Assembly (NCBI GenBank): GCA_963717385.1
Contig: CAVQWE010000003.1
Span: 430,634 to 494,633, forward strand
Direction of reading: 5' to 3'
DNA length: 64,000 nucleotides
Source of the DNA: Sva-07 sp963717385
GTDB lineage: Bacteria; Actinomycetota; Acidimicrobiia; Acidimicrobiales; Ilumatobacteraceae
This document shows, piece after piece, positions 26,604-35,244 of this stretch. A program made the position numbers and the translations under genes. Each line of letters begins with the position of its first letter. Position 1 is the first letter of the stretch. Under the pieces are notes generated by a model, which saw only the letters and a program-made list of their open reading frames with translations, was not told the DNA's origin and did not search any database.

Positions 26604-27527
26604 ATGACGAACAGCGATGCACCCCGAATCCACCTGGGCCCGTCGGGCGGCCCCGACTGGCTCGCCGACGCCGTGATCAACGGTGGCGGAGAACTGGTTG
26701 GCGCCGACGAAGCCGAAGGCGTCGTCTGGGCCGACGCGAAGGACGTCGACGCGCTGCGGTCCACACTCGACGACGCTGATCACATCCGTTGGGTGCAGTT
26801 GCCGTTCGCCGGCATCGAGAACTTCGTCGATCACCTCGACAACACCCGAACATGGACCTGCGGCAAGGGGGTCTACGCCGAGCCCGTCGCCGAGATGGCG
26901 CTGACACTCGGTCTTGCCGGCCTCCGCCATGTCGGTGAGTATGCGCGAGCCGCCGAGTGGACGGGGCCGAGCGGGCACAACCTGCTCGATGGTCGTGTCA
27001 CGATTCTCGGTGGCGGCGGCATCACCGAGTCGCTCGTTCGCCTGCTGCAGCCATGGCATTGCGACATCACGGTGGTCCGCAACCGAGCCGTGCCGATGGA
27101 GGGAGTCGACGAAGTACTCGAAGCCGACCGGTTCGCCGACGCGTTGCCCGGCGCCGATCTGGTGGTGCTGGCGCTGGCACTCACCCCCGAAACCGAAGCG
27201 ATGTTCAGCCTCGACGAGTTCGGTCTGATGGAACCTCATGCATGGATCGTCAACGTTGCCCGAGGGCGTCACATCGTCACCGACGACCTGGTCGAGGCGC
27301 TGCGTGGTGGAGTGATCGGCGGTGCGGCGCTCGACGTCACCGACCCCGAGCCGCTGCCGAGCGATCACCCGCTGTGGACCCTGCCGAACTGCATCATCAC
27401 CCCCCACGTCGGCAACACCCCCGAGATGGCCAAGCCCCTCTTGGCCCAGCGTGTCACCGACAACGTTCGCCGATTTGCCCGCGGCGACGAGTTGATCGGC
27501 CTCGTCGACGTCGACGCCGGCTACTGA
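26604..27527 (+). CDS. D-isomer-specific 2-hydroxyacid dehydrogenase family protein
   Basis: A 307-residue NAD(P)-dependent 2-hydroxyacid dehydrogenase/2-ketoacid reductase. The nucleotide loop is ILGGGGITESL (about residues 133-143), a variant of GxGxxG; the catalytic Arg is in NVARGRHIV and the catalytic His in PHVGNTPEM. The acidic member lies in DVTDPEPLPSDHPLW. GAG sits directly before ATG 26604. Substrate cannot be told from sequence; glyoxylate/hydroxypyruvate-type and phosphoglycerate-type relatives are both possible. It is divergent from ald. Confidence 0.88.
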   Translation: MTNSDAPRIHLGPSGGPDWLADAVINGGGELVGADEAEGVVWADAKDVDALRSTLDDADHIRWVQLPFAGIENFVDHLDNTRTWTCGKGVYAEPVAEMALTLGLAGLRHVGEYARAAEWTGPSGHNLLDGRVTILGGGGITESLVRLLQPWHCDITVVRNRAVPMEGVDEVLEADRFADALPGADLVVLALALTPETEAMFSLDEFGLMEPHAWIVNVARGRHIVTDDLVEALRGGVIGGAALDVTDPEPLPSDHPLWTLPNCIITPHVGNTPEMAKPLLAQRVTDNVRRFARGDELIGLVDVDAGY

Positions 27528-27596
27528 ACAGCTCGGGTCGACTGAGTGCCACGACGATCTGGCGAGTGGATCGATCGCCCCGTAGCGTGACGGACC

Positions 27597-28220
27597 GTGG
27601 CTGGCCTGACCCACTATGACGTTCTCGGTGTGGCGCCGAGCGCAGGTGCTGCAGATGTCCGCGAGGCCTACCACCGCTTGGCGCGTGAACATCATCCGGA
27701 CCGGGCGATGTCGAGCGGCAACGCCGCCGGTGCAGCGTCGATGCCAGCAATCAACGAGGCGTATCGCGTGCTCAACGACCCGGCGCGTCGAGCGGTGTAC
27801 GACGCATCGTTGCGCGGCGCCACCGAGCGCGGTCCGGCCGCACCCGCACGCGAGCCGACGGCGACGAGTCAGTCGTCGATGCCGACCTTTGCCAGCCATG
27901 TGGGTCCGGCGCGCTTCCCGTGGCGGTCGGTGTCGTTCTTCGCCGCGCTTGCCATCATCGCCGTCGTCGTGCTGGCGCAGTTCACCGAGCCGGCCGAACC
28001 ACGAGGCCCCGACGGGATCATGCGGGTCGGGTCGTGCGTCTCGATCGAACCGAACGGCGATGCCCGTGAGGTGTTGTGCACCGACGACCCGACGGTCGAC
28101 CTGGTCGTCGAGGCCTTCGTCCCGTTCGATGGGACGTGCCCGGGGCGCACCGTCGCGCATCGTGATCGCCAAGGCATGGGGGTGGCGTGTGTTGGCGTCG
28201 CCCTCGATGACGGGAGCTGA
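27597..28220 (+). CDS. J-domain membrane protein with Cys-containing outer domain
   Basis: A 207-residue protein. Residues 5-62 are a DnaJ J-domain with the essential HPD (about residue 34), which stimulates DnaK ATPase. There is no Gly/Phe region or zinc finger. One membrane helix (VSFFAALAIIAVVVLAQF, about residues 110-127) follows, then an outer domain of about 80 residues with four cysteines in the pattern GSC...VLC...GTC...VAC, like the small domain of actinobacterial septum-formation-family proteins. Topology predicts a cytoplasmic J-domain and an exported tail. Role unknown; a membrane anchor for DnaK is inference. Confidence 0.75.
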   Translation: MAGLTHYDVLGVAPSAGAADVREAYHRLAREHHPDRAMSSGNAAGAASMPAINEAYRVLNDPARRAVYDASLRGATERGPAAPAREPTATSQSSMPTFASHVGPARFPWRSVSFFAALAIIAVVVLAQFTEPAEPRGPDGIMRVGSCVSIEPNGDAREVLCTDDPTVDLVVEAFVPFDGTCPGRTVAHRDRQGMGVACVGVALDDGS

Positions 28221-28321
28221 GTGTGCTGTTGAGGGCGCACGCCGGGTCGGGCGCCCCCGACGACTGTCGTCGAGACGGTGTGACATCTGGGCAGTCGCTG
28301 CTACCTTGTGGCTTCCCTCAG

Positions 28322-28394
28322 GGGCGATTAGCTCAGCTGGAAGAGCGCCACGTTCACACCGTGGAGGTCGGGAGATCGAGACTCCCATCGCCCA
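28322..28394 (+). tRNA. tRNA-Val (anticodon CAC)
   Basis: The acceptor stem GGGCGAT/ATCGCCC, D-arm GCTC/GAGC, anticodon stem CCACG/CGTGG and T-stem GGGAG/CTCCC all pair. The anticodon CAC is at 28355-28357. The discriminator is A28394 and CCA is not encoded. The T-loop is ATCGAGA, with A in place of the near-universal T54 and A at 60. Confidence 0.93.
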
Positions 28395-28528
28395 CCCGAC
28401 TTCCCGTCGCCGATCGAGCTCGCGTCGAGCCAGCGGCCCGCCGCTACGTCGAGTCGGCACCTTGCTCCACGAGGCGAGCGCCGGGCATACCAGCCACGCA
28501 GCACCGGCCAGCACTACAGTCGACTCCG

Positions 28529-29020
28529 ATGCGACGTCTCTGCGGACGCCCCGGTTGCTCGGACGTTGCATCTGTCGCGTACGGCATGCGAGCTGAAGAT
28601 CTCGTGTTCTGGCTCGACGTGCTGCCCGCACAACCAGACGAGGGAGCAGCAGTGCTGTGCCTCCGACATGCCGATTCGATGGTGGTGCCCAGGGGGTGGA
28701 CGCTCGACGATCTGCGCGACCCCGATCTGCATCTGTTCCGCCCGCCATTGCCGGCACCAACCCTGCGCACGAGAGTGCCGCGCCCTGTTCGCGACCGTGA
28801 TGCCACCGGTGAACAACTCCGATTGCAGACCGAGGTCGACGCCGTCGAGCCAGATGGTGTCGACGAGTCGGTGAGCCTGCTCGGTGACGCCGTCGATGGG
28901 GACGGTCCAGGTCCGTGGAGCCCGGCGTTCGACGAGGCCGACGACCTCGACGGGCTGTTGTCGGCGCGGAGCCCGCTGCTGTCGCGCGCATTCCGTACCG
29001 CTGATCGTTCCGACGGCTGA
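28529..29020 (+). CDS. DUF3499 family protein
   Basis: A 163-residue protein of the actinobacteria-specific DUF3499 family. The N-terminus MRRLCGRPGCSDVASVAYG and the segment VLCLRHADSMVVPRGW carry the paired Cys and the Cys/His that suggest a small zinc site (about residues 5-50). The rest is acidic and of low complexity. Start ATG 28529 gives the conserved MRR start. It lies between tRNA-Val and an SRPBCC gene; no function is established. Confidence 0.8.
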   Translation: MRRLCGRPGCSDVASVAYGMRAEDLVFWLDVLPAQPDEGAAVLCLRHADSMVVPRGWTLDDLRDPDLHLFRPPLPAPTLRTRVPRPVRDRDATGEQLRLQTEVDAVEPDGVDESVSLLGDAVDGDGPGPWSPAFDEADDLDGLLSARSPLLSRAFRTADRSDG

Positions 29021-29042
29021 GCCACCCGCACAGACCACGAAC

Positions 29043-29513
29043 ATGGAGATCGAACGACACACCGTGGTGCCGGCCACTGCCGAGCGGGCGTTCGGCCTGG
29101 TGGACGACCTCGGCGCCTACCCGATGTGGATGGACCTCGTCCACGAGGTCAGCGAAGCGCCATCGATCGACGGCCGACGGGTCTGGGACGTCGAGTTGCA
29201 GGCCCAAGTCGGCCCGTTCGCCAGGTCGAAGCGCCTTCGCATGGTGCGCACTGTGTGCGACGCACCCCATCGGGTCGTGTTCGAACGAGTCGAACTCGAC
29301 GGTCGTCGGCATTCTTCCTGGGTGCTCGCCGCGTCGCTCGACCCCGTCTCGCCAGATCAGGGCGCAGGCGCCGAGGCGAAGCTCACGATGACGTTGACCT
29401 ACGGCGGCAACCTGTGGACTGGTGCAGTCCTGCAGCGAGTCCTCGACGACCACGTCGAGCGCGGTGCGGCCACGTTGCGTGAACTTCTCGTCGACGCCGA
29501 CCCCGTGGACTGA
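29043..29513 (+). CDS. SRPBCC-fold (polyketide cyclase/START-like) protein
   Basis: A 156-residue protein of the START/SRPBCC ligand-binding fold. It starts with the typical strand and helix IERHTVVPATAERAFGLVDDLGAYPMWMD and ends with a long amphipathic helix (VLQRVLDDHVERGAATLREL). The pattern matches ribosome-association-toxin/coenzyme-Q-binding-like and cyclase-like members of actinobacteria. The ligand is unknown. It is 22 bp behind the DUF3499 gene and probably co-transcribed. Confidence 0.78.
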   Translation: MEIERHTVVPATAERAFGLVDDLGAYPMWMDLVHEVSEAPSIDGRRVWDVELQAQVGPFARSKRLRMVRTVCDAPHRVVFERVELDGRRHSSWVLAASLDPVSPDQGAGAEAKLTMTLTYGGNLWTGAVLQRVLDDHVERGAATLRELLVDADPVD

Positions 29514-29636
29514 CGCTGCGACGCCAGTTCACGTGGGACGATCGTCACTTCTTCACGCGGAGATCAAGTTCTGACGGTTCGGTGACGAAGAATGGGGTGG
29601 ATCTGCAGCCCAGTTGCTGCCGATGCCCGATCCCCG

Positions 29637-30995
29637 ATGTCCACTACCATCGCACCCATCAGCCCTCAGCTCGACGTCCCTTCGCGCGGCCCGCACCGGG
29701 TCGGTCGCACGCTCGCAGCGCTGCTGCTGGCGGGAGTGACGCTGATCTCGGTCGCTGCGGTGGTACCGGCGGACGCGACCGCCCAGAGCAGCGACGACGC
29801 CGCGCTCCAGGCGGCTCGAGAGATCCAAGCGGCGCGTGATCGCGCCAACGCTGCCGCGGCGAAGTATTTCCAGGCCCAGTCCGATCTCGAGGTGCTCGAG
29901 GACGATGCGATCGGTATGCAACGCCGAGCCGACGCGCTCGAGCAGCGTGTCGACAAGCTTCGCCGAGACGTGCAGTCGCTCGCCATTGCCCGGTTCGCCA
30001 CGAGTGGCGCTGAGGGAATCCCGCTGCTCACTGGCATGCAGGCGCCGAAGGATCAGGTGCAGGCCGAGGTCTTGGTCGATGTGGTCACCAACGTCGGCAG
30101 CAGCTCGATGGACGAGTTCGAAGCCGCCCAGCAGGAACTCGACGATCAACAAGACGCACTCGCTGACCAGCAGACGGCAATCGAACAGCAGCAGGAGCTG
30201 TTCAGCCAACTGCAAGACGAAGCCGAAGCCGAAGTCCAGCGGCTCCGAGAGATCGAGGAACAGCGCCTCACCGACGAGGCCGTCCTCGAGGCGCTCGCCG
30301 AGCAGCAAGCTGCGAACCTGGCGAAGCTGGTGGAAATCGAACTGCGCAGCGCCGAGGCGGCAGCACGGGCGCAGCCCAACCCCGGCATCGCAGCCGCTCA
30401 GGAGGCAGCCGCTGCTGAGCAAGCAGCAGCCGACGATCCGAACGCCGATCCGAACGCCGATCCGGCAGCGCAGACCGACGCCAGCACCGATGCTGCTCCC
30501 GATGCGCAGCGGTCGTCGGGTGCGTCGGGTGGCACCAGTGGTGGGCGCACCGGAACCGGTGGAGCGGGCAGCGTGCCGATCGGTGTGCTCAACGGTGCGT
30601 CGTACCTCGACGCCATCGTGTGCCCGATGAACGGCTCGGCCTACGGCGACAGCTGGGGCGCCCCCCGATCTGGCGGCCGGAGCCACGAAGGGGTCGACAT
30701 GCTCGCCCCCATGGGCACGCCGATCTACGCAGTGGTGAGCGGCACCGTGAATTTCAAGCAGAACCGGCTCGGCGGCAACGCAGCATCGCTGAGCGGTGAC
30801 AACGGCAACCGCTACTACTACGCCCACTTCGCTGGATACGAAGGTGTCAGCCGGCGGGTCACCCAAGGCGAGGTCATCGGCTACAACGGCGACACCGGCA
30901 ACGCCACCGGTACCCCGCACCTGCACTTCGAGATCCATCCGGGCGGCGGCCTCGCGGTCAATCCGACACCGTCGGTGCGAGCCGCCGGCTGCTGA
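29637..30995 (+). CDS. Secreted coiled-coil M23 peptidase (EnvC/NlpD-like murein hydrolase)
   Basis: A 452-residue exported protein. A signal peptide or anchor lies at about residues 22-47 (RTLAALLLAGVTLISVAAVV, then ADA). A long coiled coil follows, rich in Gln, Glu and Ala (about residues 50-250), then an Ala/Asp/Pro linker with the direct repeat DPNADPNADP, then a LytM/M23 domain (about 320-450). The zinc ligands are in HEGVD and HLHFE. The coiled coil plus M23 layout is that of EnvC-type amidase activators or RipA/Cwl-associated hydrolases. The intact ligands suggest it can cut peptidoglycan crosslinks itself. The likely place is the cell wall at division (inference). Confidence 0.88.
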   Translation: MSTTIAPISPQLDVPSRGPHRVGRTLAALLLAGVTLISVAAVVPADATAQSSDDAALQAAREIQAARDRANAAAAKYFQAQSDLEVLEDDAIGMQRRADALEQRVDKLRRDVQSLAIARFATSGAEGIPLLTGMQAPKDQVQAEVLVDVVTNVGSSSMDEFEAAQQELDDQQDALADQQTAIEQQQELFSQLQDEAEAEVQRLREIEEQRLTDEAVLEALAEQQAANLAKLVEIELRSAEAAARAQPNPGIAAAQEAAAAEQAAADDPNADPNADPAAQTDASTDAAPDAQRSSGASGGTSGGRTGTGGAGSVPIGVLNGASYLDAIVCPMNGSAYGDSWGAPRSGGRSHEGVDMLAPMGTPIYAVVSGTVNFKQNRLGGNAASLSGDNGNRYYYAHFAGYEGVSRRVTQGEVIGYNGDTGNATGTPHLHFEIHPGGGLAVNPTPSVRAAGC

Positions 30996-31027
30996 CCGGT
31001 CGTTCACGCCGACGTATCGTTGCGCGG

Positions 31028-31975
31028 ATGGTCACCTCCGCAGTTGGAACCGAGCTCTCGACCATGCTGTCGCAGCTGCTCGACGACGCCGAGATCCACG
31101 ACCTGCACCGGCTGTCCGGCGGGGCATCCCGAGAAACGTGGCGGTTCACCGCTGACGGCCGAGACCTGATCCTGCAGCGTCAACGTTCGGGTGACCAGCG
31201 AGACATGTTGGTCGAGGCCGGCGTGGTGCGCGCAGCGCGGCGCGGTGGTGTGCCGGTTCCCGAACTCATCGACGCCCGACGACGCGATGATGGGATGGCC
31301 TTCATGGTCCTCGAAGCGATCGACGGTGAAACGATCGCCCGCAAGATCCAGCGTGACGACGAGTTCGCAGCGGCGCGCCCTCGTCTGGCGGCCGACTTCG
31401 GCCATGCCCTCGCGAAGATCCATGCCCTCGACCCCACCCACCTCGATGGTCTCGAGGCCACCGATCAACTCGCCTACTACACCGACGTTCTCGACTCGCT
31501 CGGGCGTCCGCATCCCGTGCTCGAACTGGTGCGCAATTGGCTCGTCGACACCCGGCCCGAGACCCAGCACACCTCGCTGGTGCACGGCGACTTCCGTCTC
31601 GGCAATGTGATCGTCGGTGCCGACGGGTTGCGCGCGGTGATCGACTGGGAGCTCGCCCACCTCGGTGACCCGATGGAGGACCTCGGGTGGTTGTGCGTCA
31701 AGGCATGGCGCTTCGGCAGCGGCCCGCCGGTCGCCGGCCTCGGCGAGTACGACGCGCTGTTCAGCGCCTACGAAGAAGCTGGTGGAGCGCCGGTCGATCC
31801 GGTGATCGTGCACTGGTGGGAGGTGCTCGGCACCTGGAAGTGGGCGATCATGTGCATTCTGCAGGCGAGCGTGCACCTCAACGGCGCATCGCGCAGCCAC
31901 GAACTTGCAGCGATCGGGCGTCGCGTCTGCGAGAACGAGTACGACCTGCTTCGCTCGCTCGACGGGCGGTGGTGA
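31028..31975 (+). CDS. Aminoglycoside-phosphotransferase-family kinase-like protein
   Basis: A 315-residue protein with the APH/choline-kinase fold. The glycine-rich part is RLSGGASRETWRF (residues 27-39), the catalytic Brenner motif is HGDFRLGNV (about 188-196) and the metal-binding motif is IDWELAHLGDP. This is the group near ACAD10/11 N-terminal domains, thought to phosphorylate 4-hydroxyacyl-CoAs or similar metabolites rather than antibiotics. It is followed at once by a DUF6285 gene, a common pairing in actinobacteria. Confidence 0.85.
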   Translation: MVTSAVGTELSTMLSQLLDDAEIHDLHRLSGGASRETWRFTADGRDLILQRQRSGDQRDMLVEAGVVRAARRGGVPVPELIDARRRDDGMAFMVLEAIDGETIARKIQRDDEFAAARPRLAADFGHALAKIHALDPTHLDGLEATDQLAYYTDVLDSLGRPHPVLELVRNWLVDTRPETQHTSLVHGDFRLGNVIVGADGLRAVIDWELAHLGDPMEDLGWLCVKAWRFGSGPPVAGLGEYDALFSAYEEAGGAPVDPVIVHWWEVLGTWKWAIMCILQASVHLNGASRSHELAAIGRRVCENEYDLLRSLDGRW

Positions 31976-31976
31976 G

Positions 31977-32324
31977 ATGAGCGCTCCACACGACGCTCCG
32001 AACGCCATGGAACTGCTCGAAGCGGTTCGGGAGTGGATCGATCGCGAAGTCATTCCGGCCACCGAGGGACGGTTGAGGTTCCACTCCCGTGTCGCTTCGA
32101 ACGTCCTGGCGATGGTCGAACGAGAGATCGAACTCGGCCCCGTCCACGAGCAGGCGCACGACGAACGTCTCCGTCGTCTCGGCGTCGCCGACGACACCGA
32201 GCTCGCGACGGCGATCCGCGAACGCCGCTTCGACGATCGATCTGAAGAGCTTCGTGAGCTGCTCGCCGAGATGGTCGCCGACAAGCTGGCCGTCGCCAAC
32301 CCCGGCTATCTCGACGCGACGTGA
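31977..32324 (+). CDS. DUF6285 domain protein
   Basis: A 115-residue helical protein (MELLEAVREWIDREVIP near residue 11; FHSRVASNVLAMVEREIELG near 34). The family is found next to or fused with ACAD10-like kinases, as here, where its ATG is one base past the kinase stop. It may be a partner or regulatory subunit (inference). Function is not established. Confidence 0.75.
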   Translation: MSAPHDAPNAMELLEAVREWIDREVIPATEGRLRFHSRVASNVLAMVEREIELGPVHEQAHDERLRRLGVADDTELATAIRERRFDDRSEELRELLAEMVADKLAVANPGYLDAT

Positions 32325-32346
32325 CGGTCGGTGTTCGACATCGACC

Positions 32347-33390
32347 TCAGGCCTTGCGTGAAAGCGTGACCGGTTGGCCGGCGGCGAGCTGGCCACAAGC
32401 GGCGTCGATGTCGGTGCCACGGTTGCGGCGAACGGTGGCGTTCGCTCCGAGCGATTCGAGGAGGTCGCGAAACGCTTCGACTCGACGCAGCGGCGTGCCC
32501 GTGGTGGGGTAGCCCGGCGTGGGGTTCAGCGGAATCAGGTTGACGTGGGCGTGTGGGCTCAGCCGACGGCACAGGGCAGCAAGCTCTCGGGCGTCGCTGT
32601 CGCGGTCGTTGACGCCGTCGATCATCGCCCATTCGAAGCTGACCCGGCGGTGCTTCGCGTCGAGGTAGTCCTCGCAGGCATCCATGAGATCGGCGATCGG
32701 GTACCGGCGGTTGATCGGGACGAGCTCATCGCGCAAGGTGTCGTTGGCCGCGTGCAGCGACACCGCCAGGTTGACCGGCAATGGCCGCTCGGCCATCGAG
32801 CGGATACCCGGGATGATGCCGACCGTCGAGATGGTGATGTGTCGCGCCGAGAGCCCGAGGTCGCCGTGGAAGCGCTCGGTCGCCGACCAGACGCGGTCGA
32901 GGTTGGCCATCGGTTCGCCCATGCCCATGAACACGATGTTGCTGACGCGACGTTCGAGCTGTTTCGCTCGCTGCGAGGCGCGAATCACCTGTTCGACGAT
33001 CTCGCCGACGGTGAGATGTCGAGTGAACCCGGCTTGCCCTGTGGCACAGAATCCGCATGCCATGGCGCACCCGGCCTGGCTGCTCACACACACCGTTGCC
33101 CGGTCGGTGTACAGCATCAGCACCGTCTCGACGCGGCTGCCCCCGTCGAGTTCCCAGAGAAACTTCACCGTGTCACCGCTGTCGCTCACCGATTCGGTGA
33201 CCAGGGTCAATGCGGTGGGCAGCTCGGCATCGAGGCGCGCCCGCAGCGCCTTGGGCAGGTTGGTGATGTCGGCGGGGTCGGCCAACTGGGTGTAGAGACC
33301 ATCCCAGAGTTGGTCGAGTCGATAGCGAGGTTCGCCGGCGAGCACGGTTGCCAACTCCTCGCGGGTGAGGTCGTAGCGGGTCGCAGTCAT
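32347..33390 (-). CDS. rlmN: Dual-specificity RNA methyltransferase RlmN
   Basis: A 347-residue radical-SAM enzyme that methylates C2 of A2503 in 23S rRNA and A37 of some tRNAs. The 4Fe-4S cluster motif is CAMACGFC (Cys 108, 112, 115). Other marks are GMGEPMANLDRV, ISTVGIIPGIR, LAVSLHAANDTLRDELVPIN and near the C-terminus VRRNRGTDIDAACGQL, which includes the catalytic resolving Cys. Length is normal. It is 15 bp downstream of pepF on the same strand. Confidence 0.95.
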   Translation of the reverse strand: MTATRYDLTREELATVLAGEPRYRLDQLWDGLYTQLADPADITNLPKALRARLDAELPTALTLVTESVSDSGDTVKFLWELDGGSRVETVLMLYTDRATVCVSSQAGCAMACGFCATGQAGFTRHLTVGEIVEQVIRASQRAKQLERRVSNIVFMGMGEPMANLDRVWSATERFHGDLGLSARHITISTVGIIPGIRSMAERPLPVNLAVSLHAANDTLRDELVPINRRYPIADLMDACEDYLDAKHRRVSFEWAMIDGVNDRDSDARELAALCRRLSPHAHVNLIPLNPTPGYPTTGTPLRRVEAFRDLLESLGANATVRRNRGTDIDAACGQLAAGQPVTLSRKA

Positions 33391-33405
33391 ACGTGGTCGA
33401 CGAAC

Positions 33406-35244
33406 TCAGTTGACCGTTGCCGAAGCGAGCTGCTGGTAGTCGTCGATGCGGCCGCGCACGACATCGAGGCTTGCAGTCCAGAACGCTTCGTCGGTGACGT
33501 CGAGACCGAACGCCGCGCCGAGCTCTTCGGCGGTGTCCATTCCGGCTCGCGACAGCACGTCGTCGTAGCGTCGAACGGAATCGCTCGGGGTCGTTGGCGT
33601 ACTCGGCGAACAGCCCCAATCCGAACAGCAGCCCGTAGGTGTAGGGCCAGTTGTAGAAGTGCGAGCCGTAGTAGTGCGGCTTGAGCAGCCACATGTACGG
33701 GTGTGCGGTCGACTGATCGAGGCCGTCGCCGTAGGCCTCGGCCTGCGCGGTGGTCATCATCTCGCAGAGTTCCGATGGGCTCAGTGTTCGTCGCTCGCGG
33801 CGGGCGAACAGCTCGGTTTCGAACAGGAATCGCGAGTGGATGTCGACGATGACCTGATTGGTGCCGACGAGGTCGACGTCGAGCTGGGCAAGACGGTCAG
33901 CCCCGTCGAGGCGAGCCAGGCCCGCTTCGACCACCAGGGTTTCGCAGAAGATGCTGGCGGTTTCGGCGAGCGCCATGGGGAGCTGGCGTTGCAGCGCCGT
34001 CCGACCGGCCAAGGTGGTGTTGTGGTAGGCGTGGCCGAGTTCGTGGGCGGTCGTTTGTGTCGAGTCGGGCGACCCCGCCCAGTTGAGCAACACGAGCGAC
34101 CGGTCGCCGACGAACGGCGCACAGAAGGCGCCACCGGATTTGCCGTCTCGGGGCTCGGCATCGATCCATGATTCGTCGAGCGCTCGGTCGACGAGGCCGC
34201 CGAGCGTGCTGCTGTAGCCGCTGAATGCGTGCCGAACGACATCGATGCCGTCGTCCCACGAAACGGTGCCGGCGGCGGCGGGAAGCGGTGCCACGAGATC
34301 CCACCAGGGCAGGCCACCGTGGCCGTGACCGTGGAGCGTCGCCTTGGTCCGCATCCAGCGTCGCAGGTCGGGCAATGATGCAGCCACGGCCGACTGCATG
34401 GCATCGAACGTGGGGCGGCTCACACTGTTGGCGAAGAGCGACGCGTCGACCGGCGACGACCAGTGGCGGCGACGGTTGAGGGCGATCGCTTCGCCCTTGA
34501 TCGCGTTCATGGCGGCGGCCACCGGCACTTCCACTTGCGGCCACGCTTGGAGTTCGGCGTCGTAGGCGGCCCGTCGAACGAGGGGATCAGGATCGGTGGC
34601 CAGGCCGCGCACCGCGGGCATCGGCAAGCACTTGCTGGGCCGTCGGGGAGTTCGACGGTGGTCGTGAGCTGCGAGGTGACGTCGGCGTGCAAGCGACCCC
34701 ACGCGGACGATCCGGTGAGCGACAGTTCGGCGGCCAAGTGCTCTTCGGGTTCGGTCATCTGGTGTTCGACGCGCGACGCCAGCCGACGAAGCGGGCCCAG
34801 GTGGTCGAGGACCTCGGCGCTCACCGTTGCGAGCTCGTCGACGCCGAACGACGCCACCCACTCGGCGAGCCGAGACGACAGCGGTCGCAGGGTGGCGTCG
34901 AGTTGGCGAACCTCGCTGAACAGTGCCTGGGCTCGCTCGTTGCGGGAATCGGTGGAGACGGTGGCGTAGACGTACACCCGGAGATGATTCGTGCCCTCGG
35001 TGACGCGGTTGAGGTCGGCGAGGATCCGATCGGCAACAGCACCATCGGCGGATGTGACGTCACGAGTCGGCGTGGCGCGGATGTCGAGTTCGTCGAACAA
35101 CGCAACCAGTCGGTCGGAGTCGGCGCCTGCCTGTTCGAGCGCTGCAGCGAACGAACGCGAGTCGAGCGACTCGTGAACGTCGGCAACGCTCCAGCGGGGC
35201 AGCGCTGATGTGTCGGGTGTTGGTCGGTCGTCGAGCGTGGTCAC
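33406..35244 (-). CDS. pepF: M3-family oligoendopeptidase F (frameshifted)
   Basis: A zinc endopeptidase of about 612 residues that degrades oligopeptides in the cytoplasm. The start GTG 35244 overlaps the mshD stop (GTGA). The N-terminal frame runs through ALPRWSVADVHESLDSRSF to SQLTTTVELPDG; a break near 34620-34640 leads into the main frame with the zinc site HELGHAYHN and downstream SIFCETLVVEAGL and PHYYGSHFYNWPYTYGLLFG. A second break near 33570 is needed to reach the family C-terminus (GAAFGLDVTDEAFWTASLD) and the stop at 33406. The span is exactly divisible by three, so the indels balance. Confidence 0.85.

Noticed and set aside
28223..28528. Plus-strand open frame through tRNA-Val
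   Set aside because: The tRNA folds in full; the true DUF3499 start is ATG 28529.
26586..29453. 955-codon minus-strand open frame
   Set aside because: It runs across a hydroxyacid dehydrogenase, a J-domain gene, tRNA-Val and DUF3499, all on the plus strand; no domain is seen in it.
30440..30475. DPNADPNADP repeat in the M23 gene as a separate DNA repeat
   Set aside because: It is a two-unit linker repeat within the coding sequence and too short to mean more.
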